Positions 46,152 through 56,787 of a stretch of 64,000 bases of DNA are shown in pieces. Position 1 is the first letter of the stretch; every line of letters starts with the position of its first letter. The position numbers and the translations under genes are program-made. Below the pieces are notes generated by a model, which was given only the letters and a program-made list of their open reading frames with translations, made no database searches and was not told the DNA's origin. This DNA comes from Klebsiella aerogenes (GTDB lineage Bacteria; Pseudomonadota; Gammaproteobacteria; Enterobacterales; Enterobacteriaceae), in contig CP119076.1 of assembly GCA_029027985.1 (NCBI GenBank), positions 992,001 through 1,056,000 of the forward strand, given 5' to 3'.

Positions 46152-48515
46152 TCAGAAATCGATGTTCACGCCCAGTTGCCAGGTCCGTCCGGGCATCACC
46201 GCCAGCGCTTTATCGTTGGCATCCTGATTGGTGCTGGTCTCGATATTGCGGCTGCTCAGGTAATCCCAGTATTTGCGATCGGTGATGTTATATACCCCAC
46301 CGTTGAGGCGAACGTTTTTCGCCACCTGCCAGTAAGCGGTCCAGTCCAGCATGCCGTAGCCCGGTACGCGCATATACTCAGTGCTGGAATCGGCGATGGC
46401 GGAGCCGGTGTTGTTATAGCTTTCTCGGCTGGTGGCGGTCGCCTGCTTCCCTTTGACGAAGGTGGCAGTCAGCGCGGTCCCGTAGCGTTTGGCCGGATCG
46501 TCCCACGCTACGCCGACAATCGCTTTCATCGGCGCGACGCTGTCGAGGTCGACGTATTTATCGCCGTAGTAGCTGGATTTCGATTTCCCTTCGCTATAGC
46601 CGTAGGCGAGGGTGGCACTGAGGCCATCCACCTGCTCAAACCACGTGCCGAAGTTAAATTTAGTGCTGATTTCACCGCCGTAGATATAGGCCTTATCGCG
46701 GTTTTCCGCCTGATAAATGGTGTAAATGTTCGACGGTACGTTGGCGAACTGGCCCGGATTGTTGGCGCGTGAATAACGCGTATAGGCGATGAAGTTCTTG
46801 TAGCTGTTGTAGAACAGCGCGGTACGCACGGTGATGCCTGTGGTGACTTCGCCCTTCATTCCCCATTCGATATTGTCACTGGTCTCGGTTTTCAGATCGT
46901 TGTTGCCGATAAGCGCGTACTGCTGGCTGCCGGCGTAGCTGGAACCCAAATTCCACGAGCCGTACAGTTGGCTGGCGTTCGGGAACTGCGCGCCGCGCTG
47001 GTACTGCAGATATGTCATCAGGCGCGGTGTAATATCGTACTGGAAGGTCAGTGACGGCAGCACTTGGGTGTCGCTGTTTTTACCATACAGATTCGCCACT
47101 GATGATTCGGTCAGTACGCTGCTGTTGGCGCTAAGATCGGACAAATCCTCCGGTTTGGTGGATTGATGCACCACGCGCACGCCGGGGATAATCGCGAAGT
47201 TGTGGTTATCAAGATCGAAGTTGATCTGATCCTGCACATAGCCGCCGAGGGTGTAGCTGCGGCTGTCTGCTTCCGGCTGCATAATCTCGCTGTAGACGCT
47301 CGGGGTCGGCGACTGGCTAAACGGCCGTTGGGTTTTCGTCGTGCTGGCGTTAAAACCGGCGCTCAGGTCGTGGCGGCCAATGCTTTTCGCCAGCGCGGTT
47401 TGCAGGCCCCAGGTATCGGTGTCGTAGTCAGAGCTCACCGTCTGCATGTTGCGGGTGACACTATCCGGCATCCAGGTCCAGTCGTGAGCTTCGGTATGCT
47501 GGTAGTAAACCTTGGTCGAGACGCTGTCGATGTAATCGTTCATCGGCGTCCAGTCATCTTTCAGGCTCAGCCCCCAGCGCCGCGTTTGGTTGGTCTGGTT
47601 GGCGGTGCCGATCACGCTGTTGCCGCTGGAGTCCCACGAGTCGAAGTGGCTGTGGTTGGTCTTATGGTAGTAGTCGAAAGTGCTGGTAAACTTGTGCTCG
47701 TCGTTCGGCTGCCAGATACCGGAGGTCATAAACGCGTCGGAGTGCCAGTTCGCCGGGTAGGCGTCAACGGTGCCGCTGTTGTTTCTGGTTTCCTGGCCAT
47801 CGCGGCGGCTGTAGACGAAAATTCCGCGCAGCGTTTCATCGCCACCAGCGACGGTGACGCCGTTGTGCCAACTGCGGTCTGAAGAGTCGTAGCCGCTCTG
47901 GTAGCCGAAGGCGCTGGTTTTGCCCGGGCGCAGATAATCATCCGCCGATTTGGGGCGGAAAGAGACATTACCGCCGATTGAGCTGTTGGCCGTTTCGGTT
48001 GAGGTGGCGCCGGACTGAATATCGACGCTGCCGTACATGTAGGGATCGATATAATCACGGCCGATGCCGAAGGTGTTGAGACCGGAACGGCCGACGTAGC
48101 CACGGCCGGTGGCATTCGGTTGGGCGATGCCGTCAACGTCGATACCGACACGGTTGCTTTCGAGGCCGCGGATGTTGTAGCCGGTATAACCGCCGCGATC
48201 GAAGCCGCTTTTACCGTTACCGGAACCGCCGCTGGCGCCGGTAGCGCTGATGAGCGGTTCATAACGCATGATGGAACCGAAGTCTTTGGCGCCTTTATCC
48301 TGTAGTTCCTGAGCGCTTACCGCGTGCTCGCTGCCCGCTTTCAGTCGTGGAGCCGGAGCGGTGACCACCATCTGTTCCATGCTGTCGGCGTCGTTGGCGG
48401 CAGTGTTTGGTTGCGTCTCAGCCGCGATGGCGGCATTCTGCGCGATTGCTGTGAGCAAAGAAGTCACCAGCAGGCTTTTCTTGCGCCATGCTGCTGATTG
48501 AGTCGATTTGTACAT
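46152..48515 (-). CDS. hmuR: TonB-dependent heme/hemoglobin receptor HmuR
   Basis: 787-residue outer-membrane receptor, about 100 longer than the classical Yersinia HmuR. Signal peptide about residues 1-32 (SLLVTSLLTAIAQNAAIAA), TonB box-like EQMVVTAP at about 47-54, plug domain with YNIRGLESNRVGIDVDGI, and a beta-barrel ending in the outer-membrane phenylalanine (LGVNIDF). The FRAP/NPNL heme-receptor motifs are represented only by a diverged AQFPNASQLYGS segment. The hmuSTUV genes downstream make heme the likely ligand; hemoglobin use is inferred from the size class. Confidence 0.9.
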   Translation of the reverse strand: MYKSTQSAAWRKKSLLVTSLLTAIAQNAAIAAETQPNTAANDADSMEQMVVTAPAPRLKAGSEHAVSAQELQDKGAKDFGSIMRYEPLISATGASGGSGNGKSGFDRGGYTGYNIRGLESNRVGIDVDGIAQPNATGRGYVGRSGLNTFGIGRDYIDPYMYGSVDIQSGATSTETANSSIGGNVSFRPKSADDYLRPGKTSAFGYQSGYDSSDRSWHNGVTVAGGDETLRGIFVYSRRDGQETRNNSGTVDAYPANWHSDAFMTSGIWQPNDEHKFTSTFDYYHKTNHSHFDSWDSSGNSVIGTANQTNQTRRWGLSLKDDWTPMNDYIDSVSTKVYYQHTEAHDWTWMPDSVTRNMQTVSSDYDTDTWGLQTALAKSIGRHDLSAGFNASTTKTQRPFSQSPTPSVYSEIMQPEADSRSYTLGGYVQDQINFDLDNHNFAIIPGVRVVHQSTKPEDLSDLSANSSVLTESSVANLYGKNSDTQVLPSLTFQYDITPRLMTYLQYQRGAQFPNASQLYGSWNLGSSYAGSQQYALIGNNDLKTETSDNIEWGMKGEVTTGITVRTALFYNSYKNFIAYTRYSRANNPGQFANVPSNIYTIYQAENRDKAYIYGGEISTKFNFGTWFEQVDGLSATLAYGYSEGKSKSSYYGDKYVDLDSVAPMKAIVGVAWDDPAKRYGTALTATFVKGKQATATSRESYNNTGSAIADSSTEYMRVPGYGMLDWTAYWQVAKNVRLNGGVYNITDRKYWDYLSSRNIETSTNQDANDKALAVMPGRTWQLGVNIDF

Positions 48516-48627
48516 TTGTAGCCACGCCTTGATAATTATTAGTATCGGCTCACGCGTTACTTCCAGAGTGCAGGTTGGTCCGTGATTTCCCTGGCGGACA
48601 GTGGTACTCCTGATTTATTAATTGCGA

Positions 48628-48656
48628 ATGGTAATGATAGGTATTATCGTTTGCAA
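48628..48656 (-). promoter_or_regulatory. hmuR promoter overlapped by a Fur box
   Basis: On the - strand -35 TTGCAA (48651-48656), 17-bp spacer and -10 TACCAT (48628-48633). The + strand 19-mer at 48630-48648 matches the Fur consensus at 15 of 19 positions by my count and lies between the two promoter elements. A weaker Fur-like tract (GATAATTATTAGTATC) at about 48531-48546 is close to the hmuR start. Iron-dependent repression is expected, and may extend to the divergent SelW-like gene. Confidence 0.75.
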
Positions 48657-48714
48657 CAAAATAATCATCTATTCTGCATTTTGTTTACATTTATTCAGAC
48701 GAGAACAACCCAAC

Positions 48715-49008
48715 ATGAGTCATAAAGCGGCGATTACCATTACCTATTGTTCCCAGTGCAACTGGATGCTGCGCGCCAGCTGGATGGCTCAGGAACTACT
48801 GCATACCTTTAGCACCGACATTGCCTCGGTGACGCTGGTGCCGGGGACCGGCGGCATTTTTGTGGTGAACGTCGATGGTGTGCAAATCTGGGAACGTAAG
48901 CAGGATGGCGGTTTCCCGGACGCGGCCGAACTGAAAAGACGGGTGCGCGATGTCTGCTTCCCGGAAAAAGCGTTGGGGCATGTGGATAAACCGACTAATC
49001 CCGCATAA
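48715..49008 (+). CDS. SelT/SelW/SelH-family thioredoxin-like protein
   Basis: 97-residue Rdx-family protein. The redox motif is C12-S-Q-C15 after a beta strand (ITITYC), with the family hallmark GTGGIFVVNVDG and IWERK (44-61). The eukaryotic relatives have Cys-x-x-Sec; this one has cysteine, no in-frame TGA. Start at 48715; an upstream in-frame ATG at 48622 would overlap the hmuR promoter and Fur box. Divergent from hmuR and 76 bp before ygbA. Role unknown; its position beside an iron-regulated promoter suggests redox or metal stress. Confidence 0.85.
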   Translation: MSHKAAITITYCSQCNWMLRASWMAQELLHTFSTDIASVTLVPGTGGIFVVNVDGVQIWERKQDGGFPDAAELKRRVRDVCFPEKALGHVDKPTNPA

Positions 49009-49042
49009 CCCGCGGGGGAAAGTGGCTGCGTCCGGCTGTTTA

Positions 49043-49065
49043 AATGTGTATTATTAATGCATCTT
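49043..49065. promoter_or_regulatory. NsrR box upstream of ygbA
   Basis: The 23-bp stretch matches the NsrR consensus AANATGCATTT-N-AAATGCATNTT at 16 of 20 specified positions by my count, with the right half AATGCATCTT nearly perfect. It ends 19 bp before the ygbA ATG. NsrR control of ygbA is known in E. coli. Confidence 0.75.
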
Positions 49066-49084
49066 TATTGGCGGGAGCAGGATA

Positions 49085-49429
49085 ATGACGGGTAAACGCA
49101 TCGATCGTGAAAAGAAGACGATCGGCAATATGATTAGGCTTTATCAGCGCCGCTGTTCGGATGCCCGCGATGATGGCGAGCATTACCTGGCGCTTAACGC
49201 CTACGCCGATAAACGCCTGGATAAGTGCGTATTTGGCGAAGAGAAACCGGCCTGCAAGCAGTGCCCAGTACACTGCTATCAACCGGCGAAGCGCGAAGAG
49301 ATGAAGCAGATCATGCGCTGGGCTGGCCCGCGGATGCTCTGGCGTCACCCGATTCTGACCCTTCGCCACCTGATTGACGACAGACGGCCGGTGCCGGAAC
49401 TGCCGGAAAAGTATCGTCCAAAAAAATAG
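49085..49429 (+). CDS. ygbA: YgbA, nitrous-oxide-stimulated promoter family protein
   Basis: 114-residue soluble protein with four clustered cysteines, C48 and C57-x2-C60-x3-C64 in KCVFGEEKPACKQCPVHC, likely a metal or iron-sulfur site. The C-terminal half (REEMKQIMRWAGPRMLW ... LPEKYRPKK) is almost invariant in enterics. E. coli YgbA is repressed by NsrR and aids recovery from nitric oxide; the NsrR box here supports the same control. ygbA stands between mutS and fhlA in E. coli too, so hmu and sit flank an ancestral gene. Confidence 0.93.
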   Translation: MTGKRIDREKKTIGNMIRLYQRRCSDARDDGEHYLALNAYADKRLDKCVFGEEKPACKQCPVHCYQPAKREEMKQIMRWAGPRMLWRHPILTLRHLIDDRRPVPELPEKYRPKK

Positions 49430-49455
49430 CGGCCTTTTCCCGGCTTGCGCTGCGC

Positions 49456-50313
49456 TTAGCTGCCACCGGGGATCGCTGCTGAAGCCCGCTGTTTTTTACT
49501 ATCACGGATTGTGCTTGCGACAAAGGCCAGCACAAACAGGGCGGTAAACAGCACCACGATGGTCGGCGCCGGGGCGCTATCGAGATAAAACGACAGCCAG
49601 ACGCCCGCCAGCGAACATCCTGACGCGATCGCCGTTGCCAGCAGCAGCGCGCTGACAAAGCGCCGGGTCAGCAGCAGGGCGATAGCCCCGGGCGCAATCA
49701 GCAGCGAAATCGACAAAATAATCCCCACCGACTTAAGCGTCGCGACAATCGTCAGCGCGATCATGCACAACAGACCATAATGCAACAGCCCGCAGCGCAG
49801 GCCGCTGGCTTTGGCCTGGTTCGGGTCAAAAGCGTGCAGCAAAAAATCGCGCCATTTAAGGCCGATAATCAACGCAATGACCAAGGCAATCGCCGCCGTT
49901 TGCCCAATATCGCTGCCGGATATCCCCAACATATCGCCAAACAAGATGTGATCGAGATGGACCTCGGATTGAATCGCCACGTATAGCACCAGCCCCGCAC
50001 CGAACATACCTGAGAAGACGATCCCCATGATGGTATCGCGCTTGATACGGCTGTTATCATCGAGAAAGCCGGTGGCGACGGCGCAGAACAACCCGGCAAT
50101 AAACGCGCCGATGGCGAAGGGGATGCCGATAGTGTAGGCCAGCACTACTCCCGGAAAGACCGCGTGGCTCATGGCATCGCCCATCAGCGCCCAGCCTTTT
50201 AAGACCAAAAATACCGACAGCAGCGCGCAAGGGACGGCGACGATAACCGCCACCAACATGGCGTTAACCATAAACGGGAACTGTAACGGTTCGAGCAGCG
50301 TATTCAACAGCAT
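49456..50313 (-). CDS. sitD: Manganese/iron ABC transporter permease SitD
   Basis: 285-residue inner-membrane permease of the ABC-3 (ZnuB/MntB-like) family with about eight hydrophobic helices; GDAMSHAVFPGVVLAY near residues 46-61 is the family signature. Last gene of sitABCD, overlapping sitC by 10 nt. SitC and SitD resemble each other and should form a heterodimer in the membrane. Imports Mn2+ (and Fe2+) delivered by SitA. Confidence 0.96.
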   Translation of the reverse strand: MLLNTLLEPLQFPFMVNAMLVAVIVAVPCALLSVFLVLKGWALMGDAMSHAVFPGVVLAYTIGIPFAIGAFIAGLFCAVATGFLDDNSRIKRDTIMGIVFSGMFGAGLVLYVAIQSEVHLDHILFGDMLGISGSDIGQTAAIALVIALIIGLKWRDFLLHAFDPNQAKASGLRCGLLHYGLLCMIALTIVATLKSVGIILSISLLIAPGAIALLLTRRFVSALLLATAIASGCSLAGVWLSFYLDSAPAPTIVVLFTALFVLAFVASTIRDSKKQRASAAIPGGS

Positions 50314-51155
50314 GAGGCCTCCCTGGCGCGGCGGCGGTTGGCCAACAGGCCGTGTTTCGGCGCGAACACAAAGGTCGCTAAGAACAGCAGAGTTTGCGCC
50401 ACCACAATGATGCCGCCGGTGGCGCCGTCAAGGTAGTAGCTTAGCCACGCGCCAAAGAAGCTGGTCAGGCTACCGATGGCGACAGCGATGGCCAGCAGGC
50501 GCGGGAAACGGTCGGTTAACAGCCATGCGGTCGCGCCGGGCGTCACCACCAGACAAATGACCAGAAACGCGCCGACAGTTTGCAGCGCCGCCACGGTACA
50601 GGCGGCCAGCAGGGTGAAGAACAGCAGCTTCAGGCCGTTGGTGTTGAGGCCAATTGAGCGGGCGTGGTTTTCGTCGAAGAAGGTGACCATCAGGTCTTTC
50701 CACTTCAGCAGTAGAATGGCCATCGATATAAAACCAATGGCCGCCAGTTGGATAATATCCTCCGGAGCGATAGCCAGAATATTGCCGAGAATAATGGTCT
50801 GGATATTCACTGATGTCGGGTTCAGCGACACCATAAACAGGCCGATGCCGAAGAACGAGGAGAAAATCAGGCCGATAATGGCATCCTCTTTCAGCCGCGA
50901 TCGCTGGTTAAGAAACAGCATGCTACCCGCCGCCAGGCCGCCGGAGAGAAACGCGCCGAGCGCGAAGGGCAGGCCGAGCATGTAAGCGCCTGCGACGCCG
51001 GGGACAATTGAGTGGGAGAGGGCGTCGCCAATCAGCGACCAGCCTTTCAGCATCAGATAGCAGGAGAGAAAGGCGCAGACGCCGCCCACCAGCGCCGAAA
51101 CCCACATCGCATTGAGCATATATTGATAGCCAAACGGCTCCAGCAGCCAACTCAT
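50304..51155 (-). CDS. sitC: Manganese/iron ABC transporter permease SitC
   Basis: 283-residue permease paralogous to SitD, with [19 protein letters not shown] as the ABC-3 signature near residues 46-64. Overlaps sitB by 4 nt at its start and sitD by 10 nt at its end. Complete hydrophobic-helix pattern, no frameshift. Forms the Mn/Fe channel with SitD. Confidence 0.96.
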   Translation of the reverse strand: MSWLLEPFGYQYMLNAMWVSALVGGVCAFLSCYLMLKGWSLIGDALSHSIVPGVAGAYMLGLPFALGAFLSGGLAAGSMLFLNQRSRLKEDAIIGLIFSSFFGIGLFMVSLNPTSVNIQTIILGNILAIAPEDIIQLAAIGFISMAILLLKWKDLMVTFFDENHARSIGLNTNGLKLLFFTLLAACTVAALQTVGAFLVICLVVTPGATAWLLTDRFPRLLAIAVAIGSLTSFFGAWLSYYLDGATGGIIVVAQTLLFLATFVFAPKHGLLANRRRAREASCC

Positions 51156-51973
51156 TGTTGACCCCCCGCCGCACGGTGGCTGATAAACGGCCGCTCATCG
51201 TCGGTGATAATCCGATCTTCCGCGCCGGTCAGCTTGACGTGTCGCAGCACGCCGCTGAAAGCTAACTCCAGATTCTCGGCGGTGAAGGTGGTCTCTGTCG
51301 GACCGCTGGCCAGCACGGTGCCTTTCACCATCACCGTGTAATCGCAAAATTCGCTGACCGAGCCGAGGTTATGGGTGGAGACCAGCATAGTGCAACCCTC
51401 GTCACGCAACTCTCGCAGCAGGGCGATGATTCGCGCTTCGGTCTGCACATCGACGCCGGTAAAGGGTTCATCCAGCAGGATCACTTTGCCCTGCTGGGCG
51501 ATGGCGCGGGCGAGAAACACCCGCTTTTTTTGCCCACCGGAGAGCTCGCCAATCTGCCGGTGTCGGTACTCGCTCATGCCGACGCGGGCCAGTGCGGCAT
51601 CGACGATCTGGCGATCAAGAGGCTTCGCCCGGCGCAGCCAGCCCATATGGCCGTAGCGGCCCATCATCACCACATCCTCCACCAGTACCGGAAAGGACCA
51701 GTCCACCTCTTCAGATTGCGGCACGTAGGCGACCAGGTTCTGGCGCAGCGCGCGGTTGACCGGCTGGCCGAGAATGGCGATATCGCCGTGGCCGATGCGC
51801 ACAAAACCCATCAGCGCTTTAAACAGCGTGGATTTACCGGAACCGTTGACGCCCACCAGCGCGGCGATCGAGCCGCGCGGTACGCGGAATGAAGCATCGC
51901 GCAGGGCGGTGTGGCCATTGCGATAGGTGACGGTGACCTGGTCGACAATCAGTCCGGCTTGCGGTTGGCTCAT
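51152..51973 (-). CDS. sitB: Manganese/iron ABC transporter ATP-binding protein SitB
   Basis: 273-residue ATPase. Walker [10 protein letters not shown] (41-49), signature [17 protein letters not shown], Walker [13 protein letters not shown] and the H-loop VSTHNLGS are intact. Belongs to the metal-type ABC branch with MntB/TroB. Overlaps sitA and sitC by 4 nt each, so the operon is continuous. Confidence 0.97.
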   Translation of the reverse strand: MSQPQAGLIVDQVTVTYRNGHTALRDASFRVPRGSIAALVGVNGSGKSTLFKALMGFVRIGHGDIAILGQPVNRALRQNLVAYVPQSEEVDWSFPVLVEDVVMMGRYGHMGWLRRAKPLDRQIVDAALARVGMSEYRHRQIGELSGGQKKRVFLARAIAQQGKVILLDEPFTGVDVQTEARIIALLRELRDEGCTMLVSTHNLGSVSEFCDYTVMVKGTVLASGPTETTFTAENLELAFSGVLRHVKLTGAEDRIITDDERPFISHRAAGGQQ

Positions 51974-52887
51974 GGTTGTTTCCTCAGGCCATCGTTGATG
52001 CCTTTAATGATGGTTTCGGTGGTGACGCGCAGCAGGTCGAGATAGGTTGGCACCGGGCCGTCGGCGGCGCTCAGCGAGTCGACGTACAGCACGCCGCCGT
52101 AGTGGGCGCCAGCTTCGCGCGCTACCTGACGCGCCGGTTTATCGGAGATGGTGCTTTCGCTGAAGATGGTTGGGATGCGTTCTTTCTTCATGGTGTCGAT
52201 GGTTTTACGCACCTGCTGCGGCGTGCCCTGTTGGTCGGCGTTAATCGGCCACAGGTAACGCTCCTGCAAACCGTTATCGCGCGCCAGGTAGGAGAAGGCA
52301 CCTTCACTGGTGACCAACCAGCGTTTGTCTTGCGGCAGTTTCGCCAGTTCAGCCTTCAGCGGCGCCATGGTCTGACGGATTTTCTCTTTGTAGGTTTCGG
52401 CGTTGCGGCGATAGGTGTCGGCGTTGGCGGGATCGTATTTGACCAGCGCATCGCGAATATTATCAACGTAGATCAGCGCATTATCCGCCGACATCCACGC
52501 GTGCGGGTTGGGTTTGCCGTTATAGGGGCCATCGCTGATGCCCATCGGCTGGATACCGTCGCTAACCACCACTTCCGGTACGCCGTTCAGGTGCTGGTAA
52601 AAGCGGGCAAACCACAGTTCGAGATTCAGGCCGTTGGCGAGAATGAGCCTGGCGCCCTGCGCGCGTTTAATATCGCCCGGCGTCGGTTGGTATTCGTGAA
52701 TTTCCGCGCCTGGCTTGGTGATTGAGCTAACCTCGGCGGCATCGCCAGCAACGTTCTGCGCCATATCAGCGATGACGGTAAAGGTGGTAATCACTTTGAA
52801 TTTTTCCTGGGCCTGGGCTGGCGCAATGGCGAGCAGCGCCAGGGCGGCGGAGAACAACAGGTGCTTGAACGGCGGCAGATGCGGCAT
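51970..52887 (-). CDS. sitA: Periplasmic manganese/iron-binding protein SitA
   Basis: 305-residue cluster A-I metal-binding protein. Signal peptide about residues 1-26 ([17 protein letters not shown]). Metal ligands fit [16 protein letters not shown], the mid-chain glutamate in [10 protein letters not shown] and the aspartate in LYVDSLS. Start is the ATG at 52887 behind GAGGG; a GTG at 52899 is in frame but would overlap the ribosome binding site. First gene of sitABCD, behind MntR- and Fur-like sites. Serves manganese supply and oxidative-stress resistance in relatives. Confidence 0.96.
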   Translation of the reverse strand: MPHLPPFKHLLFSAALALLAIAPAQAQEKFKVITTFTVIADMAQNVAGDAAEVSSITKPGAEIHEYQPTPGDIKRAQGARLILANGLNLELWFARFYQHLNGVPEVVVSDGIQPMGISDGPYNGKPNPHAWMSADNALIYVDNIRDALVKYDPANADTYRRNAETYKEKIRQTMAPLKAELAKLPQDKRWLVTSEGAFSYLARDNGLQERYLWPINADQQGTPQQVRKTIDTMKKERIPTIFSESTISDKPARQVAREAGAHYGGVLYVDSLSAADGPVPTYLDLLRVTTETIIKGINDGLRKQP

Positions 52888-52922
52888 AGGATCCCTCACG
52901 GTGTTGCGATTAATTTATCATC

Positions 52923-52959
52923 GTTTATAGCCTTTGCTATGTTATATAGCATAAGCTAT
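52923..52959. promoter_or_regulatory. Tandem MntR-type boxes upstream of sitA
   Basis: The - strand reads ACATAGCAAAGGCTATA, very close to the remembered E. coli mntH MntR box AACATAGCAAAGGCTATG. A second copy, ATAGCATAAGCTAT (52946-52959), follows 19 bp away, almost two helical turns. Both lie 36-72 bp before the sitA ATG, a position for repression by Mn2+-MntR. Confidence 0.8.
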
Positions 52960-52964
52960 TAACA

Positions 52965-52983
52965 AATGAAAATAATTCTTATT
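52965..52983. promoter_or_regulatory. Fur-like site upstream of sitA
   Basis: AATGAAAATAATTCTTATT matches 12 of 19 positions of the Fur consensus by my count. Sit operons in relatives are controlled by both Fur and MntR, so a weak site here is plausible. Confidence 0.45.
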
Positions 52984-53055
52984 TAGATGTTGGGGCAATA
53001 ATGAGGGTGAAAAGCGATTTGCGAGGGGGAGAAAGTTAACGACAAAAGGACGGGT

Positions 53056-53087
53056 AGCCCGGATAAGGCATTTGCCGCCATCCGGGA
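53056..53087. repeat. REP-type palindrome between sitA and the Mop gene
   Basis: AGCCCGGATAAGGCATTT followed by GCCGCCATCCGGGA, a typical REP unit. It lies beyond the end of the Mop gene and upstream of sitA. Confidence 0.85.
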
Positions 53088-53100
53088 CAAAGAAGAGCGA

Positions 53101-53529
53101 TTACGCGCGGGTGGCGATGAGAATGGCGGAAGCTTTGATCAGCGCGATCACGCGGCTGCCCTGCGCCAGCTTCATCTCTTCCTGGCTTTCGTTGGTCACC
53201 ACGGCAATGATTTCAAAACCGGCGTCGGTTTTCACATGCACGGTCGCGTTGACTGCCCCTTCGGTAACGCGGCTGACGCTGCCAGCGAACTGGTTGCGCG
53301 CCGAGAATTTCAGGCCGCAATCTTCGGTTGCCAGGGTCACCCACGGCGCTTTAATCAGCGCGATGGCTTCTTTACCTGTCGCCAGGCCCAGCGCTTCCTT
53401 GCTGCTGTGGGTGACAATCGCCACCAGTTTCGCGCCACCGGCTAAGGTCAGTTCAATTTCATCATTCACCGCCCCGGTTGCGACTGCGTTGACCTTGCCA
53501 GTGAGTTGGTTACGTGCTGATACCGCCAT
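53101..53529 (-). CDS. Two-domain Mop (molybdate/tungstate-binding) protein
   Basis: 142-residue protein made of two Mop/TOBE domains (about 1-70 and 72-142). Each begins with the same SARNQL/F-G-V pattern (SARNQLTGKVNAVATGAVN; SARNQFAGSVSRVTEGAVN), and each ends in an ALIKA-type strand. Such di-Mop proteins, like ModG, bind molybdate in the cytoplasm. It lies next to fhlA on the same strand, 40 bp downstream of its stop, so it may be read with fhlA. A store of molybdate for the formate dehydrogenase of formate hydrogenlyase is a reasonable inference. It has no export signal. Confidence 0.9.
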   Translation of the reverse strand: MAVSARNQLTGKVNAVATGAVNDEIELTLAGGAKLVAIVTHSSKEALGLATGKEAIALIKAPWVTLATEDCGLKFSARNQFAGSVSRVTEGAVNATVHVKTDAGFEIIAVVTNESQEEMKLAQGSRVIALIKASAILIATRA

Positions 53530-53569
53530 AAAAATCTCCTTCCGTGACTGATTGAGGTATATACCGTAT

Positions 53570-55642
<2,073 letters not shown>

Positions 55643-55734
55643 TGCCTGAGTCCAAAAAGCGCCGCCACGCGGCGCGGAATAAAGAAATGAGCCAAATAAT
55701 AGTATGGTAATAAAACGCTTATTGCCGCCGATAG

Positions 55735-55764
55735 CCCGGATAAGGCGTTAGCCGCTATCCGGGG
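55735..55764. repeat. REP-type palindrome between fhlA and hypE
   Basis: AGCCCGGATAAGGCG facing CCGCTATCCGGGG in the 134-bp gap between hypE and fhlA. Such a unit inside the hyp-fhlA transcript could protect hyp mRNA. Confidence 0.85.
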
Positions 55765-55776
55765 ACCCGTCTCCCG

Positions 55777-56787
55777 CTAACAAATCCTCGGCAACGGCTC
55801 GGCGTGGGGCAGGTCAAGCGTGCGCTTCACGCCATATAAGCCAACGGCACGCACGCCGGTACGTTCGACGACTTCGCCGATTATCGCCGCATCGCGCCCC
55901 AGCGGGTGCGAGCGTAAATGCGCAAGAGTCGATTCCACCGCCTCGCGGGCGACGGCGATCACCAGCTTGCCTTCATTGGCGAAATTCAGCGCGTCCAGTC
56001 CGAGCAGCTCGCACACGCCGCGCACCGTATCGCTGATCGGCAGCTTCGCTTCATGCAGCTCGATGCCGCAGCCACTGGCGGCGGCATATTCGTGGGCTAC
56101 CGCGTTGACGCCGCCGCGGGTGGCGTCGCGCAGGGCTTTGATGCCCGGTGCGTTGCGCAGGGTCTGAATCAGCGGCGTCAGCACGGCGCAGTCGCTGGAC
56201 AGCGCGCCGTCCAACCCCAGCTGCTCGCGTAGGTTAAGGATAGTGGCGCCGTGATCGCCGAGCGTGCCGCTGACCAGCAGCATATCGCCGACGCGGATCT
56301 GCTGCGCGCCCCAGCGGATCTCCGCCGGAATCGCGCCAATCCCGGCGGTATTGATAAACAGTTTATCCGCCGCCCCGCGCGGCACCACTTTGGTATCGCC
56401 AGTCACGATGGCAATACCCGCGGCCTGCGCGGTCTGCGCCATGCTGCGCACCACCGCTTCCAGCGTGGTCATCGCCAGCCCTTCTTCGAGGATAAATCCG
56501 CAGGAGAGATAGCGCGGCAGCGCGCCGCTGACCGCGACGTCGTTAGCGGTGCCGCACACCGCCAGCTTGCCGATATCGCCGCCGGGGAAGAACAGCGGGT
56601 CAATCACGTAGCTGTCCGTTGAGAAGGCGAGACGGTCACCGTGGGCGGCAAGCCCGGCGAGATCTACACGCGCCTGGTCTTCCTGCTCTGCCAGCCAGGG
56701 GTTGGCGAAGGCCTGCATAAACAGGTCGCCAATCAGCTGCTGCATCGCCTGACCGCCGCTACCGTGGGCTAACTGGATGCTTTTCAT
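55777..56787 (-). CDS. hypE: Hydrogenase maturation protein HypE
   Basis: Dehydrates the thiocarboxamide on its C-terminal cysteine to make the cyanide ligand of [NiFe]-hydrogenase iron. 336 residues ending PRIC, with the essential C336. PurM-like ATP-binding fold: HGSGGQAMQQL near the start, FSTDSYVIDPLFFPGGDIG, and GTLGDHGATI. Overlaps hypD by 4 nt. Works with HypF (elsewhere), HypC and HypD. Confidence 0.98.
   Translation of the reverse strand: MKSIQLAHGSGGQAMQQLIGDLFMQAFANPWLAEQEDQARVDLAGLAAHGDRLAFSTDSYVIDPLFFPGGDIGKLAVCGTANDVAVSGALPRYLSCGFILEEGLAMTTLEAVVRSMAQTAQAAGIAIVTGDTKVVPRGAADKLFINTAGIGAIPAEIRWGAQQIRVGDMLLVSGTLGDHGATILNLREQLGLDGALSSDCAVLTPLIQTLRNAPGIKALRDATRGGVNAVAHEYAAASGCGIELHEAKLPISDTVRGVCELLGLDALNFANEGKLVIAVAREAVESTLAHLRSHPLGRDAAIIGEVVERTGVRAVGLYGVKRTLDLPHAEPLPRIC

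Noticed and set aside
47163-47882. 239-codon open frame antisense to hmuR
   Set aside because: Lies wholly inside the receptor gene, with valine/arginine-rich shadow composition and no start context.
48622-48714. Extended start of the SelW-like protein at 48622
   Set aside because: The added residues would be encoded by the Fur box and divergent promoter and do not match the family; the start at 48715 gives the normal length.
42286-49084. Genomic-island borders (integrase, tRNA, direct repeats) around the hmu locus
   Set aside because: None was found by reading both edges; the block shows no mobile-element genes.
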